A stretch of DNA of 64,000 bases from Streptomyces lasiicapitis. GTDB lineage: Bacteria > Actinomycetota > Actinomycetes > Streptomycetales > Streptomycetaceae. Each line of letters begins with the position of its first letter. Positions within the stretch are counted from its first letter, which is position 1. Made by a program: the position numbers and the translations under genes. Below the pieces are notes generated by a model. It worked only from the letters and a program-made list of their open reading frames with translations, had not been told where the DNA came from and did no database searches. The stretch covers positions 1 to 64,000 of the forward strand of contig NZ_BMNG01000021.1 of the NCBI RefSeq assembly GCF_014646335.1, read 5' to 3'. Positions 27,694 to 36,258 of this stretch are shown piece after piece.

Positions 27694-28391
27694 TACTTGG
27701 CCTCCTCGGGGGAATCGGCGCCCAGGTAGCCGCAGGCGGCGGCCCTGCTCAGGGCCTCCTCCTTGGCGCCGGGGGCATCCAGCGGCCCGTCGACGAGACC
27801 GGCGAAGCCGATCGCGACCCGGTCGCCGCCGATCGGTACGAGCCCGACCTCGGCCGTGTCCCCGGGGCCGAAGCGCACGGACGACCCGGCGGGCACGCAC
27901 AGCCGCATGCCGTAGGCGGCGGCGCGGTCGAAGTCGAGCCGGGGGTTGGCCTCGAAGAAATGGAAGTGCGAGGTCACGCTGACGGGCACGGTGGCGGTGT
28001 TGTGCACGGACACCGTGACGTCCGGCTCCCGCTCCGGCGTGGGCGGCGCGGGCCGCAGCGCGCCGGGCGCGTCAGGGCCGAGCGAGCCGCCGCCGATCGG
28101 ATCGGCGACAACGGCGAGCCGCGACCCATCATCAAACACAGCTTCCACATGCACCTCGGTGACGACGTCCGCGACGCCCGGAAGGACGTCGTCGGGGCCG
28201 AGCACCGAGCGCGCCCGCTCGATGGCCTCGGCGAGCCGCGCCCCGTCGCGGGCGGCCTCGCACACCGTGTCGGCGATCAGGGCGGTCGCCTCCGGGACGT
28301 TCAGCCTGAGGCCGCGCGCCCGGCGGGCCCTGGCCAGCTCGGCCGCGCCGAAGAGCAGCAGCCGGTCACGCTCCGTGGGGGTCAGTCGCAC
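27693..28391 (-). CDS. ureAB: Fused urease gamma/beta subunit
   Basis: 232 residues from GTG 28391. Residues 1-100 correspond to the gamma subunit (MRLTPTERDRLLLFGAAELARARRARGL, with VPEATALIAD), and residues from about 120 correspond to the beta subunit (VSVHNTATVPVSVTSHFHFFEANPRLDFDRAAAYGMRL). In many bacteria these are separate genes; a fused form occurs in some others such as Helicobacter. It is the first gene of the ureAB-ureC-aguA-tetR operon, divergent from the permease at 28545. Confidence 0.92.
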   Translation of the reverse strand: MRLTPTERDRLLLFGAAELARARRARGLRLNVPEATALIADTVCEAARDGARLAEAIERARSVLGPDDVLPGVADVVTEVHVEAVFDDGSRLAVVADPIGGGSLGPDAPGALRPAPPTPEREPDVTVSVHNTATVPVSVTSHFHFFEANPRLDFDRAAAYGMRLCVPAGSSVRFGPGDTAEVGLVPIGGDRVAIGFAGLVDGPLDAPGAKEEALSRAAACGYLGADSPEEAK

Positions 28392-28440
28392 GCCGCCACC
28401 TCGTATCCATGGGTCACATTTAGAACATCACTCTAACCCT

Positions 28441-28477
28441 AGATTACGCAGGAAACCCAGATTACGCAGATCGAAAC
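28441..28477. promoter_or_regulatory. Direct repeats in the urease/permease divergent promoter region
   Basis: AGATTACGCAG is repeated 18 bp apart (28441-28451 and 28459-28469), and each copy is followed by GAAACC. Direct repeats in a shared 153-bp promoter region suggest binding of a regulator to both operons, possibly a nitrogen regulator or the TetR at 24347. Confidence 0.45.
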
Positions 28478-28544
28478 CATTGACGCCCGACTGCGGCGTG
28501 CCCCAGATTGAACGACACTCAAACACTTGTGAGAGGGCACCCTC

Positions 28545-29936
28545 ATGCCGATAGAACAGCGCGGAGTCGACACCATCCCCGAAGAGGAACGCACCAGCGG
28601 CCCCCGGGACGTGGTCTCGATCCTCCTGGGCTCCAACCTCTGCCTCGGGGTGATCGTCTTCGGCTGGCTGCCGGTGTCGTTCGGCCTGAACTGGTGGCAG
28701 TCGGTGACCTCCGTGGTGGCGGGCACTCTGATCGGCACGGCGCTCACCGCGCCGCTCGCGCTCGTGTCGCTGCGGACGGCCACGAATCTGTCGACGTCGT
28801 CGGGCGCGCAGTTCGGCGTCCGGGGCCGTCTCGTCGGCTCGGTCGTCGGGCTCCTCCTCTCCCTCGGCTACACCGCGCTGACCATCTGGATCGGCGGTGA
28901 CGTGATGGTCGGCACCCTGCACCGCCTGGTCGGCCTGCCGGCGGGAGGCTTCTCCTACGGCGTGGTCTACACAGTGCTCGCGGCGGCGACGGTGGCCGGG
29001 GCGGTGTACGGCTACCGGGTGCTCCTGCGCCTCTCCCGGATCCTCGCCGTCGGCATGACCGCGCTGCTCGTGCTCGGCGTGGCGGCGTACGCGCCCGACT
29101 TCGGCACCGCCGCGCTGCCCGACGCGGGCGGGTACGCCCTTGGGTCGTTCTGGCCGACGTGGCTGCTCGCGCTCGTCGCCGCGGGGCTCTCCGGGCCGAT
29201 CGCCTTCATCACGCTGCTCGGCGACTACACCCGCTACGTCTCGCCGGTCCGGCACTCGCCCCGTCGTGTCCTGCGGGCCACGTGCGTGGGGCTGACGGCG
29301 GGGCTGCTCGTGCCGCAGCTCTTCGGGACCTTCACCGCGTACGCCGCCGGGGCCGCGCTCGACTACGCCGAGCCGCTGGTGTCGGCGGCGCCCGGCTGGT
29401 ACCTGCTCCCCCTCCTCCTCGCCGCGTCCGCCGGGTCCGTCGGCAACGCCGGGCTGATGCTGTACTCCATGGGGCTCGACCTCGACGCGATCGTGCCGCG
29501 GGCTTCGCGGGCGCGGGCCACGTACGTGGTGGCCGTGGTCGCCACCCTCTGCGTGTTCGTGGGGCACTTCGCCTGGGAGGCGCAGGATGCGATGACGTCG
29601 TTCGTACTGCTGCTCACGGCGATCGGGACGCCGTGGGCCGTGATCACCCTCATGGGGTTCGTACGGTGCCGTGGGGTGTACGACGCCGACGCCCTCCAGG
29701 TCTTCAACCGCCGGTCCCGGGGCGGGAGTTACTGGTACCGGGGCGGCTGGAACCCGTGGGCCACGGCGGCGTGGGCCCTGGGCGCGACCGTCGGCCTCCT
29801 GGCCGTCTCCCTCCCCTCTTACGAGGGCCCGCTCCTGGCCCTGACGGGCGGGGTGGACTGCAGCTTCTTGCTGTCGGGGGTGGTGGGTGGTGTCGCTTAC
29901 GCGATGTCCCCCAACCCCGCCCCTTCCCGGCTGTAA
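28545..29936 (+). CDS. NCS1-family purine/cytosine permease
   Basis: 463 residues with about twelve membrane helices. Family segments are GPRDVVSILLGSNLCLGVIVFGWLP near residue 20, WWQSVTSVVAGTLIGTALTAPLALVS, SSGAQFGVRGRLVGS near 85 and LSGPIAFITLLGDYTRYV near 215. NCS1 proteins import cytosine, purines, allantoin or hydantoins with sodium or protons. Its position divergent from urease suggests uptake of a nitrogen compound that is degraded to urea or ammonia. The last ten residues (SPNPAPSRL) come from the left arm of the dispersed repeat at 29907-30189. Confidence 0.87.
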   Translation: MPIEQRGVDTIPEEERTSGPRDVVSILLGSNLCLGVIVFGWLPVSFGLNWWQSVTSVVAGTLIGTALTAPLALVSLRTATNLSTSSGAQFGVRGRLVGSVVGLLLSLGYTALTIWIGGDVMVGTLHRLVGLPAGGFSYGVVYTVLAAATVAGAVYGYRVLLRLSRILAVGMTALLVLGVAAYAPDFGTAALPDAGGYALGSFWPTWLLALVAAGLSGPIAFITLLGDYTRYVSPVRHSPRRVLRATCVGLTAGLLVPQLFGTFTAYAAGAALDYAEPLVSAAPGWYLLPLLLAASAGSVGNAGLMLYSMGLDLDAIVPRASRARATYVVAVVATLCVFVGHFAWEAQDAMTSFVLLLTAIGTPWAVITLMGFVRCRGVYDADALQVFNRRSRGGSYWYRGGWNPWATAAWALGATVGLLAVSLPSYEGPLLALTGGVDCSFLLSGVVGGVAYAMSPNPAPSRL

Positions 29937-30189
29937 CAATTTGCGGCTCCGCCGCGTGGGGGGCTCCGCCCCCGGACCCCCGAATCGGCCTGAACGGCCT
30001 CGTCCTCAAACGCCGGACGGGCTAAAGACCAGCCGCACAGGCAAGGGGTTTCAGCCCGTCCGGCGTTTGAGGACGAGCCGCGAAGCGGCGATTGCGGGGA
30101 GAGGGGCGCAGCCCCATGTATGCCGGGGGCCCGGGGGCGGAGCCCCCGGTTTCGGGAAGGGGCGGGACTGGGGAAAGCCCCGCAGGGCC
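29907..30189. repeat. Dispersed imperfect-palindrome element, copy 1
   Basis: The centre is a perfect 25-bp inverted repeat (29999-30023 and 30053-30077) containing CGTCCTCAAACGCCGGACGG and its complement. Outer arms are related too: the left CCCCAACCCCGCCCCTTCCC mirrors the right GGGAAGGGGCGGGACTGGGG, and a CCGGGGGC/GCCCCCGG hairpin lies near 30131-30150. It lies between converging genes and reaches to within 8 bp of the stop of the gene at 30197. The core is a sequence I recognise as widely repeated in Streptomyces genomes. It may act as a bidirectional terminator. Confidence 0.8.
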
Positions 30190-30196
30190 AACCACC

Positions 30197-31126
30197 TCAC
30201 CCCACCTCCAGCACAGCCTTCCCATGCAGCCTCCGCCCCAGCAACGCCTCCACCGCCACCCCCGCGTCCCCCCAAGACCCCCGCCACGCCTCCCCCGCAT
30301 CAAGCCGCCCCCCGGCAACCTCCCCCGCCAGCCACTCCAAATCCCGCCCAAGCCCACCGCACCCCAACAGATGGAAGCTCACGACCGCCCGATCGTGCCG
30401 CCCCTGGTCCCCGTACATCACCCCGTGCGGAAAGTGCTCGTCATCCCCACCAGAGTGCCCCACAGAGACCAACACCCCGCCCTCCCCCAACTTCTCGTAA
30501 GCGGCGACGAGTTGCCGCCCACCGACCAGATCCACAACCCCGTCGAGGGCCACCTCGACCTCACCGGGGTCACCCACGACGGCATGCGCCCCCAACCCCC
30601 GCAGCAACTCCCCCCGCCCACCCGGATCCCCCGTCGCGGCCACCACATACGCACCACCCCGCCGCGCAAGCTGCACGGCATACCGCCCGACACCCCCCGT
30701 CGCCCCGGTGACCAGCACCCTCCGCCCGAGCAGCGGCCCCACCCGGTGCAGCGCCCGCAACGCACTGGCCCCCGCGACGGGGATCGTGCTGATGGCCCCG
30801 AGGTCGGCCCCCTCCGGCACCACCCCCATGAACTGGGTGTCCACGGCCCGGAGTTCGGCCCACCCCCCGGCCCCGCCGAGGGTCACCACGGGGCTACCGA
30901 CGGCGGGCCCGGAGCCGTCGGCGGCGGCCCGCTCGACGTACCCGGCGGCGTCCCAGCCGAGCACGGCGCCCGGCTCCGCGTCCGGCACCATGCCCGCGAC
31001 CTCCCCGTAATTGAGGGAGGTCGCGGCGACCCGGACGAGCGCCTGGTGCGGGGCGGGTTCGGGGTCGGGCGCGGAGCCGAGGCGGAGTCCGGCGAGGGCG
31101 GAGGGGTCGACGACGAGAGCACGCAT
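30197..31126 (-). CDS. Zinc-less MDR-family quinone oxidoreductase-like enzyme
   Basis: 309 residues from ATG 31126, with AAAGGTGAC upstream. GroES-like N-terminal domain (VAATSLNYGEVAG, GWDAAGYV) followed by a Rossmann domain with the NADPH loop VTGATGGVGRYAVQLARRGGA near residue 140. It lacks the structural zinc Cys cluster, so it resembles quinone or enoyl reductases. Substrate unknown. It is divergent from the TetR gene at 31337, with a perfect palindrome between them, which suggests control by that TetR. Confidence 0.82.
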   Translation of the reverse strand: MRALVVDPSALAGLRLGSAPDPEPAPHQALVRVAATSLNYGEVAGMVPDAEPGAVLGWDAAGYVERAAADGSGPAVGSPVVTLGGAGGWAELRAVDTQFMGVVPEGADLGAISTIPVAGASALRALHRVGPLLGRRVLVTGATGGVGRYAVQLARRGGAYVVAATGDPGGRGELLRGLGAHAVVGDPGEVEVALDGVVDLVGGRQLVAAYEKLGEGGVLVSVGHSGGDDEHFPHGVMYGDQGRHDRAVVSFHLLGCGGLGRDLEWLAGEVAGGRLDAGEAWRGSWGDAGVAVEALLGRRLHGKAVLEVG

Positions 31127-31278
31127 GACGAAGTCACCTTTCACGAGGCACGACAAATCAGACAGGGCAGCACGCAGCAGGGCAGAGCCCAGCGCGCAGC
31201 AACGCACGGCACAGCGACGCAGGACACCGCGACGCAAGGCACCGCACAGCAGCCACCCCGAACCGGGGCTCAGCCATA

Positions 31279-31295
31279 GTGCCACTCAGTGGCAC
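31279..31295. promoter_or_regulatory. Palindromic TetR-type operator
   Basis: GTGCCACTCAGTGGCAC is a perfect 17-bp palindrome with a single central base, between the divergent oxidoreductase and TetR genes and about 30 bp upstream of the proposed TetR -10 element. Confidence 0.65.
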
Positions 31296-31324
31296 AAGCC
31301 ATCAAGAGGCATTGGCTACCGAGC

Positions 31325-31330
31325 TACACT
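31325..31330 (+). promoter_or_regulatory. -10 element of a leaderless tetR transcript
   Basis: TACACT ends six bases before the ATG at 31337, so transcription should start at or next to the start codon. No ribosome site precedes this gene, consistent with a leaderless mRNA. Confidence 0.5.
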
Positions 31331-31336
31331 CCCCGC

Positions 31337-32005
31337 ATGGACACCGCCCGCCCCACCGCCCAGCTCCCCCTGCGCGAGCGCAAGAAGCTCCGCACCCGGC
31401 AGGCGCTGGTCGACACCGCCCTGGAGCTGTTCACGGAGCGCGGTTTCGACGGCGTCACGCTCGACGAGCTCTGCGAGGCCGTGGAGGTGTCCAAGCGGAC
31501 CTTCTTCCGCACGTTCACCAGCAAGGAAGACGTGGCCTGCGCGCCGCTGCACGACATGTGGACGGCGTTCCTCAAGGAGCTGGAAGAGCCGCCGGGCGAC
31601 GCCGGTCTCCCCGTCTTCGATCTCCTCCGCGACACCCTCCTGCGCACCCTGACCCGCATGCCCGCCGACGACTGGCCGCACCGCGTCCTGCTCAGCCGGC
31701 GCCTCGCCGAGCGGACCCCGTCCATGGACGCCCACGGCCTGGCCTTCTGCGACCGCACCAGCCGCACCGTCGTCGACACGCTGCTGCGCCGCTTCGACCT
31801 CGGCGGGACCCCCTACGAGGACCTCGTCCCTCGCCTGACGGTCGACGTCCTCGTGGCCGCCTTCCACCGGGCACTGGAGATCTGGACGGCCGGGGCCGGG
31901 GACACGCCGCGTACCGCCGAAGACCTCGCCACCGCCGTGCGGACCGCGTGCGCCGCCGTCCCCGCGAGCCTCGCCCTGCCCGCCCGCCCGCGCCCCGTCC
32001 CGTAA
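31337..32005 (+). CDS. TetR family regulator
   Basis: 222 residues. HTH domain at about residues 12-62 (RERKKLRTRQALVDTALELFTERGFDGVTLDELCEAVEVSKRTFFRTFTSKED). The C-terminal domain (LLSRRLAERTPSMDAHGLAFCDRTSRTVV) is typical of the MftR/actinobacterial TetR branch. Divergent from the MDR oxidoreductase, with the palindrome at 31279-31295 as likely operator for both genes. It probably represses the oxidoreductase in the absence of a small ligand. Confidence 0.88.
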   Translation: MDTARPTAQLPLRERKKLRTRQALVDTALELFTERGFDGVTLDELCEAVEVSKRTFFRTFTSKEDVACAPLHDMWTAFLKELEEPPGDAGLPVFDLLRDTLLRTLTRMPADDWPHRVLLSRRLAERTPSMDAHGLAFCDRTSRTVVDTLLRRFDLGGTPYEDLVPRLTVDVLVAAFHRALEIWTAGAGDTPRTAEDLATAVRTACAAVPASLALPARPRPVP

Positions 32006-32020
32006 CCGGACAACGCAAAA

Positions 32021-32054
32021 GCCGGACCTGGCAGTTCTCACTGCCGGGTCCGGC
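32021..32054. terminator. Bidirectional terminator between tetR and ilvE
   Basis: GCCGGACCTGGCAG and CTGCCGGGTCCGGC form a 14-bp stem with one wobble position and a 6-nt loop. On the ilvE side it is followed by CTTTTGCGTTG, a T-rich tail. Confidence 0.75.
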
Positions 32055-32086
32055 CTTGGGAGGAGAGGGCGCTCGCTCAGGCTCGC

Positions 32087-33175
32087 TCAGCCGAGGCGGT
32101 GCATCCAGCCGTGCGGGTCCGCCGCCACGCCCCGCTGGACGTCAAGGAGCGCGTCGCGCAGCTTCATGGTCACCTCGCCGGGGCTGCCGGCGCTCTGCAC
32201 CCACTCGCCGCGGGCGGACTTGACCGTGCCGACCGGCGTGATGACGGCGGCGGTGCCGCAGGCGAAGACCTCCGTGAGGGTGCCGTTCGCGCTGTCGGTC
32301 TGCCACTGGTCGATGGAGACGCGGCCCTCCTCGGCGGTGTAGCCGAGGTCGCGGGCGACGGAGAGGAGGGAGTCGCGGGTGATCCCGGCGAGGAGGGAGC
32401 CGGTCAGCTCGGGGGTGACGATCTTGTCTCCGTACACGAAGTACAGGTTCATGCCGCCCAGTTCCTCGACCCACTTGTGCTCGACGGCGTCGAGGTAGGC
32501 GACCTGGTCGCAGCCCTTCGCGGCGGCCTCGGCCTGGGCGAGCAGGGACGCGGCGTAGTTGCCGCCGGTCTTGGCGTCGCCCATGCCGCCGGGGACGGCG
32601 CGCACCCGGTCCTCGGAGAGCCAGATGGAGACGGGCTTCACGCCACCGGGGAAGTAGGCTCCGGCGGGCGAGGCGATGACGATGAAGAGGTACTCGTTGG
32701 CGGGCTTCACACCGAGCCCGGTCTCCGTGGCGATCATGAACGGGCGCAGGTAGAGCGACTCCTCGCCGCCGTGTGCGGGCACCCAGTCGATGTCCTGGCG
32801 GACCAGTTCGTCGCAGGCCGCGAGGAACGTCTCGACGGGCAGCTCCGGCATGGCCATGCGGCGCGCGGAGGCCTGGAAGCGCCGCGCGTTGGCCTCGGGG
32901 CGGAACAGGGCGACGGAGCCGTCGGGCTGGCGGTAGGCCTTCAGGCCCTCGAAGATCTCCTGCGCGTAGTGCAGGACGGTCGTGGCCGGGTCGAGGGAGA
33001 GCGGGCCGTAGGGCACGAGCTGGCCGTCGTGCCAGCCGCGGCCCTCCGTCCAGCGGATGGTCACCATGTGGTCGGTGAAGTGGCGGCCGAACCCGGGGCT
33101 GGCCAGGACCGCCTCGCGCTCCGCGGCGGAGACCGGGGTCGAGGAGGGCTTGAGCTCGATCGTGGGCGTCGTCAT
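32087..33175 (-). CDS. ilvE: Branched-chain amino acid aminotransferase
   Basis: 362 residues from ATG 33175, with AAGGA upstream. It exchanges amino groups between glutamate and the keto acids of Ile, Val and Leu, using PLP. The fold-type IV family is shown by HYAQEIFEGLKAYRQPDGSVALFRPEANARRFQ-type sequence near residue 70-100, the PLP Lys in DAKTGGNYAASL near 200, EELGGMNLYFVYG and FACGTAAVITPVG. It stands alone between two terminators, immediately downstream of leuB. Confidence 0.95.
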   Translation of the reverse strand: MTTPTIELKPSSTPVSAAEREAVLASPGFGRHFTDHMVTIRWTEGRGWHDGQLVPYGPLSLDPATTVLHYAQEIFEGLKAYRQPDGSVALFRPEANARRFQASARRMAMPELPVETFLAACDELVRQDIDWVPAHGGEESLYLRPFMIATETGLGVKPANEYLFIVIASPAGAYFPGGVKPVSIWLSEDRVRAVPGGMGDAKTGGNYAASLLAQAEAAAKGCDQVAYLDAVEHKWVEELGGMNLYFVYGDKIVTPELTGSLLAGITRDSLLSVARDLGYTAEEGRVSIDQWQTDSANGTLTEVFACGTAAVITPVGTVKSARGEWVQSAGSPGEVTMKLRDALLDVQRGVAADPHGWMHRLG

Positions 33176-33367
33176 GGTTGCGTGTCCTTCACCGGTTTTG
33201 TGTGTGACGGACCGCGCGCGGACCCGTACGCCCGCATCCCTCGCGGTGTCCGGGCACGTCGCCGTGACGCGGTCCCACGTTCGATTATCGCCCGTGGGAC
33301 GACCTGGACGAAACGGCGGTCGCGGCGGCCCTGGGTTCGATGGTGACACCCGGTGGCCGCAAACGAG

Positions 33368-33400
33368 AAGCCGCCGGGTGCTGGTGCGACCCGGCGGCTT
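33368..33400 (-). terminator. Terminator after leuB
   Basis: AAGCCGCCGGGT and ACCCGGCGGCTT form a perfect 12-bp stem with a 9-nt loop, followed on the minus strand by CTCGTTTG. It separates leuB from ilvE. Confidence 0.75.
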
Positions 33401-33426
33401 GCTGTGACGAAGCGGTGACCGGCGGA

Positions 33427-34467
33427 TCAGCCCGCCGCGCGTACGGCGAGCGCGTCGCCGATCTCGTCGGTCGTGCGAGGTGTCTCCCCGCGCCCGCCGA
33501 GGTCGGCGGAGACGGCTTCCTCGACACGGATCGCCTCGTTGTCGTACCCGAGGTGACGCAGGAGGAGGGCGACGGACAGCACGGTCGCCGTCGGGTCGGC
33601 CTTGCCCTGGCCCGCGATGTCGGGCGCCGAGCCGTGCACGGGCTCGAACATCGACGGGAACTCGCGGCTCGGGTTGATGTTGCCGGACGCGGCGACGCCG
33701 ATGCCGCCGGAGACGGCCGCGGCGAGGTCGGTGATGATGTCGCCGAAGAGGTTGTCGGTGACGATCACGTCGAAGCGGGCGGGGTCCGTGACGAGGTAGA
33801 TCGTCGCGGCGTCCACGTGGATGTAGTCCGTGGTGACCTCGGGGAACTCCTCGGCCACCTTGTTGAAGACGTTCGTCCACAGGTGACCCGCGAAGGCCAG
33901 CACGTTGTTCTTGTGCACGAGCGTCAGCTTCTTGCGCGGGCGGGCCTGCGCGCGGGCGAAGGCGTCGCGGACGACGCGCTCCACGCCGAAGGCCGTGTTC
34001 ACGGAGACCTCGGTGGCGACCTCGTGCGGGGTGCCCTTGCGGATCGTGCCGCCGTTGCCGGTGTAGGGGCCCTCGGTGCCCTCGCGTACGACGACGAAGT
34101 CGATCTCGGGCTGGCCCGCGAGCGGCGTGGCCACACCCGGCAGGAGCCGGGACGGGCGCAGGTTCACGTGGTGGTCGAAGGCGAAGCGGAGCTTGAGCAG
34201 GAAGCCGCGCTCCAGGACGCCGGAGGGGACCGAGGGGTCGCCGATGGCGCCGAGCAGGATCGCGTCGTGCTGCTTCAGGTCCGCGAGGTCGGCGTCGGTG
34301 AGGGTCTCACCGGAGGCGTGATAGCGGCGGGCCCCGAAGTCGTACTCCTTGGTCTCCAGCTTCACATCCTGCGGGAGGACGGCGTTGAGGACCTTGAGCC
34401 CCTGGGCCACGACTTCCTGGCCGATCCCATCTCCGGGGATCACTGCGAGATTGATGCTGCGAGACAT
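33427..34467 (-). CDS. leuB: 3-isopropylmalate dehydrogenase
   Basis: 346 residues from ATG 34467 (MSRSINLAVIPGDGIG). It oxidises and decarboxylates 3-isopropylmalate with NAD in leucine synthesis. Features are the GDGIG loop, AIGDPSVPSGVLERG, substrate-binding Arg residues in LRFAFDHHVNLRPSRLLPG, the catalytic Lys in LVHKNNVL near residue 180, metal-binding Asp residues in VTDNLFGDIITDLAA, and the NAD segment FEPVHGSAPDIAGQGKADP. The length fits the actinobacterial form. Confidence 0.95.
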   Translation of the reverse strand: MSRSINLAVIPGDGIGQEVVAQGLKVLNAVLPQDVKLETKEYDFGARRYHASGETLTDADLADLKQHDAILLGAIGDPSVPSGVLERGFLLKLRFAFDHHVNLRPSRLLPGVATPLAGQPEIDFVVVREGTEGPYTGNGGTIRKGTPHEVATEVSVNTAFGVERVVRDAFARAQARPRKKLTLVHKNNVLAFAGHLWTNVFNKVAEEFPEVTTDYIHVDAATIYLVTDPARFDVIVTDNLFGDIITDLAAAVSGGIGVAASGNINPSREFPSMFEPVHGSAPDIAGQGKADPTATVLSVALLLRHLGYDNEAIRVEEAVSADLGGRGETPRTTDEIGDALAVRAAG

Positions 34468-34629
34468 GACAGCACCGTACTCCTCGTCCCATCCAATGAC
34501 ATTCGCCGTCCGCCATACGGACAAGGCTGGTTCCGCCCCACGGGCCCCACGGGGGCGCCACCACATGGACACCCTCTCTTCACCCGTACGTCTGGCGCGA
34601 GTTGGAAGTTACTGGGAAGTTCCCTGGAC

Positions 34630-36219
34630 ATGGACACCCCCAACCTCGGCATCCCCGAGCAGCTCGCCCAGCGGATGAGCATGCCGGAGCAGCACGAATA
34701 CCTCCGTAGCAAGCTCTCCCGGCGCAAGGTGCTCGCGAGTTCGTTCGCCACGGCGGGCGTCGCGGGCGGCATCGGCCTGCTCGCGGGCAGTTCGGGCAGC
34801 GCGTACGCCGAGCGCCCCACCGCCACGTCCCCGCTCGCGGCCCCGCGCGGTCCGGTGAAGGTGGACGGGAAGCTCGTCGCGCCGTTCGGCCGCCATCTCG
34901 CCTTCGGCGCCGACCCGAAGACCCAGATGCGGATCTCCTGGCAGGTGCCGTTCGCGGTCAAGTCGCCGTACGTACGCGTGGGCCTGAAGCCCTGGGAGCT
35001 GAGCCAGAAGATCGAGGCGGAGGTGCGCGACCTGCACACGCCGTCGCTGTCGAAGAAGCTCCCGAAGGTCGAGCAGTACTACCTGCACGCCGCGCTCGAC
35101 GGCCTGAAGCCCGGCACGACGTACTACTACGGCGTCGGCCACGACGGCTTCGACCCGGCGTCGCCGGAGCGGATGGCCACGCTCGGCTCGTTCCGCACGG
35201 CGCCCGCGCGGCCGGAGAAGTTCGTCTTCACGGCCTTCGGCGACCAGGGCGTGAGCTACGAGGCGCTGGCCAACGACCAGTTGATCCTCGGCCAGAACCC
35301 CGCCTTCCATCTGCACGCGGGCGACATCTGCTACGCGGACACCACCGGGCACGGCAAGGAGGGCGACAAGTACGACGCCCGCGTGTGGGACCAGTTCCTC
35401 GCGCAGACCGAGTCGGTGGCGAAGTCCGTGCCGTGGATGGTGACGACCGGCAACCACGACATGGAGGCCTGGTACTCGCCGAACGGCTACGGCGGCCAGT
35501 CCGCGCGCTGGTCGCTGCCCGAGAACGGCTTCGACGCGAAGAACGCGCCGGGCGTCTACTCGTTCCGCTACGGCAACGTCGGCGTCGTGGCCCTGGACGC
35601 GAACGACGTCTCGTACGAGATACCCGCGAACAAGGGCTACACGGACGGCAAGCAGACCGCCTGGCTCGACAAGCGCCTCGGCGCGCTGCGCGCCGACAAG
35701 GACATCGACTTCCTCGTCGTCTTCTTCCACCACTGCACGTACTCGACGGCGACGCACGGCTCCGACGGCGGAGTGCGCGACGCCTGGCTGCCGCTGTTCA
35801 CCAAGCACCAGGTGGACCTGGTGATCAACGGCCACAACCATGTGTACGAACGCACCGACGCCATCAAGAACGGCGAGGTCGGCAAGCCGGTGCCGGTCGG
35901 CGCGTCGACCGATCCGACGCGCGACGGCATCGTGTACGTCACCGCGGGCGGCGCCGGCAAGGACCTGTACAGCTTCCCGGTCGGGGTGAAGGACAGCTAC
36001 GAGGGCCACGAGAACGACGAGGGGACGATCCTCACGTTCCACTGGACCAAGCTGCGCCTGCCCGACCCGGACACGGTTCAGTGGTCGCGGGTGCGCTACA
36101 CCGGCTTCTCGTTCCTCGCGGTCGAGGTGACGACCGGAACGAGTCCGAAGCTCACGGTCTCGGCGCTCGCCGAGAGCGGCGAGCGCGTCGACCACTTCGA
36201 GATCGAGCGCCGGAAGTAG
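34630..36219 (+). CDS. Tat-exported purple-acid-phosphatase-like metallophosphoesterase
   Basis: 529 residues from ATG 34630. A twin-arginine signal (SRRKVLASSFATAGVAGGIGLLAGSSG) is at residues 30-60. An N-terminal Fn3-like domain (MRISWQVPFAVKSPYVRVG) precedes the metallophosphatase core with all five motif blocks: AFGDQG, HAGDICYAD, TTGNHDME, VVFFHHCTY and NGHNHVYER. Purple acid phosphatases hydrolyse phosphomonoesters with a Fe-Fe or Fe-Zn/Mn pair outside the cell. Likely role: phosphate scavenging. Divergent from leuB; a weak PHO-box-like sequence upstream was not accepted. Confidence 0.9.
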   Translation: MDTPNLGIPEQLAQRMSMPEQHEYLRSKLSRRKVLASSFATAGVAGGIGLLAGSSGSAYAERPTATSPLAAPRGPVKVDGKLVAPFGRHLAFGADPKTQMRISWQVPFAVKSPYVRVGLKPWELSQKIEAEVRDLHTPSLSKKLPKVEQYYLHAALDGLKPGTTYYYGVGHDGFDPASPERMATLGSFRTAPARPEKFVFTAFGDQGVSYEALANDQLILGQNPAFHLHAGDICYADTTGHGKEGDKYDARVWDQFLAQTESVAKSVPWMVTTGNHDMEAWYSPNGYGGQSARWSLPENGFDAKNAPGVYSFRYGNVGVVALDANDVSYEIPANKGYTDGKQTAWLDKRLGALRADKDIDFLVVFFHHCTYSTATHGSDGGVRDAWLPLFTKHQVDLVINGHNHVYERTDAIKNGEVGKPVPVGASTDPTRDGIVYVTAGGAGKDLYSFPVGVKDSYEGHENDEGTILTFHWTKLRLPDPDTVQWSRVRYTGFSFLAVEVTTGTSPKLTVSALAESGERVDHFEIERRK

Positions 36220-36241
36220 CGGAGCGGCAGTACAGGAGAGG

Positions 36242-36258
36242 CGGGGCTCAGTGCCCCG
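36242..36258. terminator. Short hairpin between the phosphatase and the small protein gene
   Basis: CGGGGC (36242-36247) pairs with GCCCCG (36253-36258) across a 5-nt loop. It overlaps the stop codon of the converging 42-residue gene and probably works for both. Confidence 0.45.

Noticed and set aside
34575..34600. PHO-box-like TTCACCCGTA upstream of the phosphatase
   Set aside because: Only one half-site fits; the required direct repeat at 11-bp spacing is missing.
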